The notes beneath the pieces are model-generated. The model worked only from the letters and a program-made list of their open reading frames with translations, did no database searches and was not told the origin of the DNA. Of a stretch of 64,000 nt of DNA, positions 49,958 to 57,137 are shown piece after piece (within the stretch, counting starts at the first letter, position 1; every line of letters starts with the position of its first letter). Made by a program: the position numbers and the translations under genes. The stretch comes from Paenibacillus_T sp033239625 (GTDB taxonomy: Bacteria; Bacillota; Bacilli; Paenibacillales; Paenibacillaceae): positions 124,001-188,000 of the forward strand of contig NZ_BTCK01000003.1 in assembly GCF_033239625.1 (NCBI RefSeq), in the 5' to 3' direction.

Positions 49958-51772
49958 ATGAGGAACTACCAATGGATTAAGTGGCGCAGATTTCTGATCA
50001 GTTTAGCACTAATAGTCGTTCTACTCATCTTCATGTGGGCGGGTGCTCCGACGACCTGGATGGTCGGTTTAAGCATTCTCGGCATCGTCGTAAATCTTCT
50101 CTATGCAATGGCGTTCATGATCATTCAATTCGTTGCGCTGTTCTGGTTCCTCGCGCGAGGGCGGACGTATTGGGTACTGCCCGGGGAGACGGGCGCCACA
50201 TGGGATGATTACCGGGGCAACCCCGAGATTGTAGAAAATGCGAAGCGCATCGTTACCCTTCTGCGGGGCGTGAAGAGCTTCAAGGAGATGGGCGGCGAAG
50301 CGATCCGCGGTTTGCTGCTGTGCGGACCGCCGGGTACAGGTAAGTCCTATCTCGCACAGGTTATCGCGAACGAAGCGCAGGTGCCCTTCGCATACGCATC
50401 GGCACCGAGCTTCCAGAACATGTTCTTCGGTGTCGGCAACCTGAAGGTCATGCGCATTTACAAGAAGGCCCGCAAGCTGGCCCGCATTTATGGCGCTTGC
50501 ATCATCTTCATCGACGAAGTGGATGCAATCGGCATGAAACGTCAAGGCAGCGGCGGAGGCGGCGCGATGGGCATGTTCGGCATGGGCGGAGGCTCTGGCC
50601 TGCTCAACGAGCTGCTGCTCCAGATGGATCCGCCGAATCTCGACAGCTCGAAGATCGCGAAGCTGCTGCGTCAGCTCGGCTTGCGTCGCAAGAAGGCTGA
50701 ACGCCCTCCGGTGCTCACGATTGCCGCGACCAACCTGCCGGATGTGCTCGACGAAGCGCTGCTGCGTCCAGGTCGGTTCGACCGTAAGCTATGGGTGGAT
50801 TCGCCGGACTATGACGGTCGGGTGGATGTTTTCAACTATTACCTCAAGAAGGTGAAGACCGATCCGACGTTCACGTCGGAGAAAGCTGCCCTCGATACGA
50901 TCGGTTACAGCCCGGCTCAAATTAAGCATATCGTGAACGAGACGGTCGTCATCGCCCACCAGCGGGGTGCGCAGTTAACAAGCTACGAGGATTTCCGCGT
51001 TGCAATGGAGACGTACGAATGGGGCCTCAAGCAGCCGCTTCGTTCCATGAGCGCAGATGAGAAGCGGAACGTGGCGTACCATGAGGCGGGCCATGCGGTA
51101 GCGCAGTATTTGCTGAAGCCGCATGATCGGGTATGGAAGGTAACGATTGTGCGCCGCGGCGGCGCGCTTGGTCTGGCTGCTACGAAGCCGATGACGGAAC
51201 GTTACAACCGCAGTGACAGCGAGATACTTGCTGAGATTCAAGTATGCTTAGCGGCACGAGCGGTCGAAGAAGAATTCCTCGGCAAGAAGCTTAACGGCGT
51301 CACCTCCGATCTGCAGCAGGCAACGACGCTGGCGGGCGCCTATCTCGGCATCGTCGGCATGGGCGATGAATTATTCAGCTGGATGGCGGTAGGCGGACGT
51401 GTAGAAGGATTCCGCGCCCTTCGTCCGAAGATCAACGAGCTGCTCAAGGATCAGATGAATCAGGTGAAGGAGCTCGTGAACAAACACTCCGATTTTGTAC
51501 ATGTGATTGCATCGGAACTTCTCCGCCAGGAGGATCTCACCGGTGAAGAGATCGAAGAGATCTACGTACGGCTGTATGGACAGCTTCGTCCAGAGCCGCC
51601 GACGGTGCGGCAGCTGGTGAAGTTCGATAAGCTGCCGGATCGGGAGACGGCGGCAGAGCTGGAGGAAGCGGCTGAGCGTACAGCGACAGCGGAGGAAGAT
51701 CAGTCAGAAGGCGGATCCGAGGAGCCGGGCGACGGCGGACCGGAATCGTTTGAATCCTTTTATCTGAAATAA
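49958..51772 (+). CDS. FtsH-like AAA+ zinc metalloprotease, divergent
   Basis: A 604-residue protein with two N-terminal membrane helices, an AAA domain and an M41 protease domain. Walker A is GPPGTGKS (from G123), Walker B IIFIDEVDAIG, SRH region LRPGRFDRK, and the zinc site H375-E-A-G-H379 with third ligand D451 in TSDLQQAT. It differs from housekeeping FtsH by a short Gly/Met-rich insertion (GSGGGGAMGMFGMGGGSG) in the AAA domain and an acidic, Glu-rich C-terminal tail. The ATG at 49958 follows AAAGGAG by ten bases. It is not next to hpt or tilS, so it is probably a second, specialised membrane protease. Confidence 0.9.
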   Translation: MRNYQWIKWRRFLISLALIVVLLIFMWAGAPTTWMVGLSILGIVVNLLYAMAFMIIQFVALFWFLARGRTYWVLPGETGATWDDYRGNPEIVENAKRIVTLLRGVKSFKEMGGEAIRGLLLCGPPGTGKSYLAQVIANEAQVPFAYASAPSFQNMFFGVGNLKVMRIYKKARKLARIYGACIIFIDEVDAIGMKRQGSGGGGAMGMFGMGGGSGLLNELLLQMDPPNLDSSKIAKLLRQLGLRRKKAERPPVLTIAATNLPDVLDEALLRPGRFDRKLWVDSPDYDGRVDVFNYYLKKVKTDPTFTSEKAALDTIGYSPAQIKHIVNETVVIAHQRGAQLTSYEDFRVAMETYEWGLKQPLRSMSADEKRNVAYHEAGHAVAQYLLKPHDRVWKVTIVRRGGALGLAATKPMTERYNRSDSEILAEIQVCLAARAVEEEFLGKKLNGVTSDLQQATTLAGAYLGIVGMGDELFSWMAVGGRVEGFRALRPKINELLKDQMNQVKELVNKHSDFVHVIASELLRQEDLTGEEIEEIYVRLYGQLRPEPPTVRQLVKFDKLPDRETAAELEEAAERTATAEEDQSEGGSEEPGDGGPESFESFYLK

Positions 51773-51775
51773 ACG

Positions 51776-51829
51776 AAGAAGGGCGGAGACAGCGTGTCGC
51801 AAGACAGCTGCTCAGCCCTTCTGTTGTTA
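51776..51829. terminator. Bidirectional terminator between the FtsH-like and CMD genes
   Basis: AGAAGGGC and GCCCTTCT enclose a loop with additional pairing (GACAGC...), with A-rich and T-rich flanks. It lies between convergent genes. Confidence 0.75.
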
Positions 51830-51854
51830 GCATGGAATGTTGTAAGTCGGAGGC

Positions 51855-52304
51855 TTAAACCTGCGTCGGTACCATGCCTGCGGAGACCATCAGGCGGTTC
51901 CAGTTGTTGATCGTGTTGATCGCCATAATGATCGTCAGGTACTCTTTCTCAGAGAAATGCTCGCGCGCCTTCCGGGAGACGTCTTCCGGGATGCCGCCCT
52001 TGGCGATCAGGGTAACGGCTTCCGTCAGCTCTAATACGGCCCTCTCCCTTGCGCTGTAGAAAGGCACTTCGCGCCATACGCTGATCAGGTCGATCCGCTG
52101 GTTCGTCTCGCCTTTGCTGCGCAGGTCTCGCGTATGCATGTCGAGGCAGAACGCGCAGCCGTTAAGCTGGGACGCGCGGATTTTGATGAACTTATACAGG
52201 GTGTAATCGAGGCCGGAAGCGGCGATAAAGCCCTCCAGCTTCAACATCATATTGTATACCTCTGGGTTTACCTCTTGGACATTGATTTGTGTAAGTGTGT
52301 TCAT
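51855..52304 (-). CDS. Carboxymuconolactone decarboxylase/AhpD-like protein
   Basis: A 149-residue all-helical protein with the AhpD-type active site NGCAFCLDMHTRD, where the CxxC and nearby His provide peroxidase-type redox chemistry. The length and the motif fit the AhpD/CMD group. It sits directly downstream of an ECF41-type sigma factor on the same strand; CMD, oxidoreductase or epimerase genes are the classical partners of ECF41 factors. A matching promoter (GGTCACA-16-TGTC) lies 54 bases upstream. It is probably an antioxidant or thiol-linked enzyme induced by that sigma factor. Confidence 0.9.
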   Translation of the reverse strand: MNTLTQINVQEVNPEVYNMMLKLEGFIAASGLDYTLYKFIKIRASQLNGCAFCLDMHTRDLRSKGETNQRIDLISVWREVPFYSARERAVLELTEAVTLIAKGGIPEDVSRKAREHFSEKEYLTIIMAINTINNWNRLMVSAGMVPTQV

Positions 52305-52357
52305 ATTGGTTTCCCTCCACGATTTGTTATCGTCTGCGGCCGGCTGACATTAGTTAA

Positions 52358-52384
52358 GACACAATAGCCGTTGGATTTGTGACC
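52358..52384 (-). promoter_or_regulatory. Probable ECF41-type promoter of the CMD gene
   Basis: On the minus strand GGTCACA (52378-52384), 16 bases, TGTC (52358-52361). Each element has one mismatch to the published ECF41 consensus TGTCACA-N16-CGTC. It is 54 bases before the CMD start. Confidence 0.65.
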
Positions 52385-52454
52385 GCGTAGGAGAGAAACA
52401 TTCAAAATAATTTTTCGACTGCTTTTACTTGCTTATTGGCGCTGCCCCTTACCG

Positions 52455-53372
52455 CTAAGCGCGGTCAATTAACTCCGAATTCCCTCCATGAATGTGCTGT
52501 AATTTATCGGGATTCATAATGGTGTAGATACATGCAATCGCATGATCGGCAGTATAGCTGAAGCAAAATGCCCGCATATGTCCGTCCGGACGTACGAGCA
52601 GAACGCCGGGCTGACCGCTTATGAGCACATGATGGAAGATGCCATTGTAGGAACCTTTGCTGTGCAGCCCAGAGAAGAATGCGAGGATGCGGTCGCGTCC
52701 GAGTATCGGATTAACGGCCGTACGAACCTTGCCGCCGCCATCGCTAATGAGCACGGCATTGTCGGTCAGCAGACGAATGAAGGATTCGAATCGTCCGGTC
52801 TGGGCGGCCTCGGCGAAGGCTTGCACATAAGGTTCTGCCGTAACTGCTTGATTCGTCGCAACATCATCTTCCGTGCGGCTGTTCGAGCCGATCTTGGCGC
52901 TGGCACGGCTGAACAGCTTGCGGCAGGCTGCTTCGTTTTTCTGCAGCATGTGGGCGATTTCGTCGTACGGAAAGCCTAGCGACTCCTTCAAAATATAAAC
53001 GGCTCGCTCCAGCGGCGACAGCTGCTGCAGCAGCACGAGCAGGGCATAGCCGAAACGCTCGCGCAGCACGAGCTGTTCGGACGGTTCATCCGCTGCAACC
53101 GCTGCGGCGAAACGGATGTCCGGCTCCGGCAGCCAGGTGCCGGGATAGACCTCCCGCTGACGGCGGGCGGATCGGATCGTATTGAGCGAACGGTTCGTGA
53201 CCATTTTCATCAAGTAGGCCTTCGGGTATTCGATCGTATGCCAATCCAGATCGCGGACGGACATGAATACGTCCTGCACGATATCCTCGGCATCCGTTAT
53301 GGAACCGAGCATGCGGTAAGCATAAGCAAGCAGCACCGGCTTGTAGGTCCGATACAGGGTATCTAGATCCAT
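52455..53372 (-). CDS. ECF41-type RNA polymerase sigma factor with C-terminal extension
   Basis: A 305-residue ECF sigma factor. Sigma-2 covers about residues 5-70 (DAEDIVQDVF), sigma-4 about 110-165 (ESLGFPYDEIAHML), and a C-terminal SnoaL-like domain of about 130 residues follows. Three ECF41 hallmarks are present: YPGTWLPEP between the sigma domains, DGGGK in the extension, and NPDKL near the end. In this group the extension acts as a built-in anti-sigma domain, with no separate anti-sigma gene. The minus-strand AAAGGAG is nine bases before the ATG. Its target is probably the CMD gene downstream. Confidence 0.92.
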   Translation of the reverse strand: MDLDTLYRTYKPVLLAYAYRMLGSITDAEDIVQDVFMSVRDLDWHTIEYPKAYLMKMVTNRSLNTIRSARRQREVYPGTWLPEPDIRFAAAVAADEPSEQLVLRERFGYALLVLLQQLSPLERAVYILKESLGFPYDEIAHMLQKNEAACRKLFSRASAKIGSNSRTEDDVATNQAVTAEPYVQAFAEAAQTGRFESFIRLLTDNAVLISDGGGKVRTAVNPILGRDRILAFFSGLHSKGSYNGIFHHVLISGQPGVLLVRPDGHMRAFCFSYTADHAIACIYTIMNPDKLQHIHGGNSELIDRA

Positions 53373-53709
53373 GGTTGGTTACTCCTTTCGCTTTCGCGGT
53401 GAGGCGGATTCAGCATGAAGAGACAGGTAAGTAAGAGGGCAGCTGCGGGCAAGGATGAACGAACGGAATGCTAAAGGCCGCCATAGAGCTTATTCGTTAC
53501 TTACAGCTGATTGGCAGACGGTAACGGTTCCTATGGGGCTTAATTGCTCAGTAATGAGTCGAAACGCACGTATTTGGATCCAGTAACCGCTGTGTTAACC
53601 TTTACAGTTATTAAAAGACTATATACTGTGAAATAAGCTTCGTGACATCCGTTATTCCTACCACTAAACCAATAAATAAAAGTACAAGTACGCAAGGGAG
53701 AGTCAACTG
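53373..53709. other. Divergent intergenic region
   Basis: About 340 bases between the ECF gene and the HD-domain gene. A possible promoter for the latter is TTTACA with TATACT 15 bases on, at about 53600. No palindromes or small genes stand out. Confidence 0.4.
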
Positions 53710-54381
53710 ATGTGCGCTATAGATAAGGATCAGCTTGTGAGTTCAATCATCCAGGAGGCAGAGAAATTCGCTCGTACCGAACTAGAGAATGACGCAACCG
53801 GCCACGACTGGTGGCATGTGCATCGCGTGGTGCGAATGGCAGAGCGTCTTGCTGAGGAAGAGGGCGCAGATCGGTTCATCTGCACCGTATCAGCGCTTCT
53901 TCATGATGTTGCCGATGAGAAGCTCAATGATTCCAAGGAGAGCGGGATTCAGAAGGTGCGCAGCTGGCTTGAGGCTCAGCCGATTGCGGAAGAAGACCAA
54001 GCCCATATTCTTGAGATTATCGCCACCATGTCCTACAATGCGGGCACGAACCCGCCGATGCGTACGCTGGAGGGGCAGGTCGTGCAGGATGCCGACCGTC
54101 TCGATGCGATCGGAGCAATTGCGATTGCGCGTACCTTCGTATATGCAGGCTTCAAAGGAAGTCCCATTCATAACCCGGCAATCCAGCCGCGCGATGCAAT
54201 GACGGCGAAGGAGTACCGGGATCACCGCAATAATACGGCGCTTAACCATTTCTACGAGAAGCTGTTCAAGCTGAAGGATCTGATCAATACATCGACTGCC
54301 CGCAAGATCGCAGAGCAGCGGCATCAGTATATGGAGCAGTATGTTCGGCAGTTTCTGCTGGAGTGGGATAGTGTTCAATAG
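53710..54381 (+). CDS. HD-domain phosphohydrolase (YedJ/YpgQ-like)
   Basis: A 223-residue HD-superfamily hydrolase. Metal ligands: H of GHDWWHVHRVV, the HD pair in ALLHDVADEK, and D in QDADRLDAIGAIAIAR, the YedJ/YpgQ pattern. Such proteins hydrolyse nucleotides or other phosphate esters; YpgQ has pyrophosphohydrolase activity on dNTPs. AAGGGAG precedes the ATG at 53710. It is a single gene with no strong link to neighbours; its end lies close to a convergent GNAT gene. Confidence 0.9.
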   Translation: MCAIDKDQLVSSIIQEAEKFARTELENDATGHDWWHVHRVVRMAERLAEEEGADRFICTVSALLHDVADEKLNDSKESGIQKVRSWLEAQPIAEEDQAHILEIIATMSYNAGTNPPMRTLEGQVVQDADRLDAIGAIAIARTFVYAGFKGSPIHNPAIQPRDAMTAKEYRDHRNNTALNHFYEKLFKLKDLINTSTARKIAEQRHQYMEQYVRQFLLEWDSVQ

Positions 54382-54409
54382 GCAGGGGTGACCAATTAGC
54401 CACAGCCAA

Positions 54410-54847
54410 TTACGGGTTGAAAATCTCCATCCACTTCTCCGCGTGCCGCAGCTGCTCGAAGCCGTATTGGGCGTATAGCCCTTGCGCGTCGCCTGTAATG
54501 AGCATGAAGCGGCGCAAGCCCTGCAGGTCGGGATGCTCCTTAATGGTCTGCATCATCGCTTTGGACAAACCCTGTCCGCGGTAATCCTCGTGCACGAACA
54601 CATCGGTCAAGTAGCCGAATGTCGCGCAATCCGAGACGACGCGCGCGAACCCGACCAGCTTGCCGTCAGCCGACTGATCGTAGGCGCCGACAACGACGGC
54701 CGTATTGTCAATCGCCTTCTGCAGACGTTCGCAGGTATAGGACACTGCCCATGGCATCGGACGGAGCTGCTCGTACAGGTCATGTACGTCGAGCAGGCTT
54801 CGGTCTGTTGAGATATGAATCGAATCGGATTGGTTAGGGTGTGACAT
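54410..54847 (-). CDS. GNAT family N-acetyltransferase
   Basis: A 145-residue acetyltransferase with the acetyl-CoA loop HEDYRGQGLSKAMM following YLTDVFV, and the ending GLYAQYGFEQLRHAEKWM. The ATG at 54847 lies ten bases after AAGGAG on the minus strand, and the gene overlaps the end of the upstream PyrD-membrane fusion gene by 14 bases, so the two are translationally coupled. The acceptor is unknown; coupling suggests it acts with, or on the product of, the fusion protein. Confidence 0.87.
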   Translation of the reverse strand: MSHPNQSDSIHISTDRSLLDVHDLYEQLRPMPWAVSYTCERLQKAIDNTAVVVGAYDQSADGKLVGFARVVSDCATFGYLTDVFVHEDYRGQGLSKAMMQTIKEHPDLQGLRRFMLITGDAQGLYAQYGFEQLRHAEKWMEIFNP

Positions 54848-56783
54848 GTTGGGCACGCTCCTTCGACATGAGATAAGGATACAGCAGAATAAGACCGGCT
54901 ATGTATACGACAAGCACGAAATATGCAGGAAGCAAATGAATGAAATCCGTATAACCGATTGCAAAATGAACGCTCAATCCTGCGACAAATCCAGGTGCGC
55001 CGCTCCACAGCAGCGTCCACCACTGCCATCTTGCACCCTGCTGAAGTCCCCATAGAGCGACGATCAGGATACCGACAGCATCGGATAGAAGCGCTCCGCC
55101 GAAGCCGGCGCGGTCGTGGGCAATAAGCGGAACAAGCCGCGGATTGGCAACGTCAAGCGCATCGCTAGATGTGCATAGATAGCCGAGATCTGTCGGCACG
55201 AATACGTCGGTAATGCCGACGTAAGCGATGACGATGCCGCCTATACATAAGGAAGCTCCAACGACAATAAAGCAGAGCTGGCCCCATAGTCCCCGCCGCC
55301 ACGCCGTGCTGTTGTGCAGGTTGACGGGCATGCGGTTAGGCCGGTCCGGGTTGTTCCGCATCGCGAGCAGGAACATCGGCAGCAGAATAACGGCGGCCGC
55401 GGCATGGAGCGGGTCGAAGAAGCCGTATCCTAAGTACAGGAAGAAGCTCGGAAACCCGACGCCGCACGAGGCCCACACCGCAGTTTTCGCCCAGTGAAGT
55501 CCGTGACGGAGTCCATGCCTTGCAAGCTGGCAGTACAAGATCCCGATCGACAGCATCGTGCCGGCGAGCGTAATCCGGTCGTGCGACATGAAATGCAGCA
55601 GATTGCCGTTAATCGCTGCCACTTGGCTGCGCGCCATATCGAGGAACGCCTCATCGTAGGGAAGCAGCACCGAGTTGGCCGCAATGATCCATGCGATGAC
55701 GCCGCCCAGCATCATGCTGATCCCGAGCAGATACATCCATCCCCAGTTGGTCCACCAAGACGGCGAAGGCGGCGCCTCTTCCTTCGCCAGTCTATCGTAT
55801 AGAATGGCCTCGTTGACCCGCTTAGGCAGGCCGGGTCCGCTATATACGAAGCCGCTGTGCAGCAGCAAATAGTCGGCGCCAGCCTCTATCAGCGCCAGCG
55901 CATCAGCCGGTTCATGCACGCCGGCCGATGCGAACAGCACAGGATTTCCCCTCGCATAGGCTCGGATCGTATGCAGCTTGGCGATGCACGCCTGTCGTCC
56001 GTCCCGCCCCGTGATGATGGTGCCCTCTTCAGCCCGAACGTAGTCCCCGATAACGAATCCACTCCATACTGAGGGATCTGCTGCCTGCACAATCTCTCGC
56101 AATGATGCTTCAGGTAAATCAAGTGGGATGTAAAGGAGCAGTGGTTTTTTAGCTGTGGCCTCTTGCTCGGCGAGGAATGTAGAAATTCGCTTAAGCAAGT
56201 GCCGTTCCGCAGCAATTTCTCCGCAGTTGCTCAACGCCTCGATAATAAGAGCGGATACGCCAGACTCGTCCGCGAACTGTTCGTACAGTGCTTGCAGCTC
56301 ATCAGCCGCTTCGCTCGGGCCGGCTCTTGGTGACGGAGCAATACGTACGAACTGCGGCAGCCGATGCTTCGGATGGCGTATGCAATGCAGGACAGCTTCA
56401 GCGCCGGGGTTCTCGTACTCACATGGATAGATGATGCTCTCATTGGCTGGACTAATATGTATAGGCGAATCATTGGCGACAGGTCTGAGTGTAACGGGAC
56501 CCATCTCTACGAAGCCGAATCCGAACTGGGAGATCGCTTTGACGGCAGTGCCATCAGCGTCGACTGCTCCAGACAAGCCGACAGGCGTGGGCAGATCGAC
56601 ACCCTGGAAGGTGCTTCGAAGAAGCGGAGACGGCTCCACATGGCCAAGTGTCTTGATGACGAAGGTGCCGCCGGGAATCCGGCTCAGGCGACCCATCGCT
56701 TGAAGCGTGAATCCGCGCGCGATACGCGCGGGAAGACGGAACAGGATTGGACGGAACAATGTTTGGTAAGACCAGTCGGGCAT
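54834..56783 (-). CDS. Fusion: dihydroorotate dehydrogenase-like TIM barrel and C-terminal membrane domain
   Basis: A 649-residue protein. Residues 1-340 follow the class 2 DHODH fold in order, but with key changes. The FMN/orotate Lys of the GFDKNG motif is replaced (GAVDADG), the VNxSxPN substrate loop is altered (ALSNCGE), and the next conserved Lys of KIAPDL becomes Tyr (LYIPLDL). The end motifs (GVHEPADALALIEAGADYLLLHSGFVYSGPGLPKRVN) remain. Residues 348-640 hold about seven or eight membrane helices, resembling no family I can name. So the barrel looks catalytically degenerate but fold-intact. Whether it binds FMN is open. It is coupled to a GNAT gene. Confidence 0.8.
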   Translation of the reverse strand: MPDWSYQTLFRPILFRLPARIARGFTLQAMGRLSRIPGGTFVIKTLGHVEPSPLLRSTFQGVDLPTPVGLSGAVDADGTAVKAISQFGFGFVEMGPVTLRPVANDSPIHISPANESIIYPCEYENPGAEAVLHCIRHPKHRLPQFVRIAPSPRAGPSEAADELQALYEQFADESGVSALIIEALSNCGEIAAERHLLKRISTFLAEQEATAKKPLLLYIPLDLPEASLREIVQAADPSVWSGFVIGDYVRAEEGTIITGRDGRQACIAKLHTIRAYARGNPVLFASAGVHEPADALALIEAGADYLLLHSGFVYSGPGLPKRVNEAILYDRLAKEEAPPSPSWWTNWGWMYLLGISMMLGGVIAWIIAANSVLLPYDEAFLDMARSQVAAINGNLLHFMSHDRITLAGTMLSIGILYCQLARHGLRHGLHWAKTAVWASCGVGFPSFFLYLGYGFFDPLHAAAAVILLPMFLLAMRNNPDRPNRMPVNLHNSTAWRRGLWGQLCFIVVGASLCIGGIVIAYVGITDVFVPTDLGYLCTSSDALDVANPRLVPLIAHDRAGFGGALLSDAVGILIVALWGLQQGARWQWWTLLWSGAPGFVAGLSVHFAIGYTDFIHLLPAYFVLVVYIAGLILLYPYLMSKERAQHVTP

Positions 56784-57137
56784 AGGGCTTCACCGCCTTT
56801 TGCAGAGCATGGTGTAGGTTAATCGATTACCAAAATCATACTATTATTCATGGCGCCATACTAGTATTCATTCTTGGAGAATGTCTCATCGGTTGTAAGG
56901 GGACAACCTATGTGATATAGCCAAGGAAAGGGATATAAACTAAGTTGATATTACAATCATTTCTATATTTATAATGAATAGTATATTGATTTTAATTAAC
57001 TTTTAGGTAATTTAGCATATGGAATTATTGAACCATCACATTTTCGGTGGTAAAATTATGCACTATGGCGATAGACTCTGGGGCTAAAGTTCATAGTTTC
57101 ATAGACTTATTGCAAATTGATCAAGGGGGAAAAATAG
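56784..57137. other. AT-rich divergent intergenic region
   Basis: About 350 bases between the fusion gene and the large SLH gene. A possible promoter for the SLH gene is TTGATA with TATAAT 19 bases on (about 56944-56974). The leader is long. No small gene is apparent. Confidence 0.45.
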
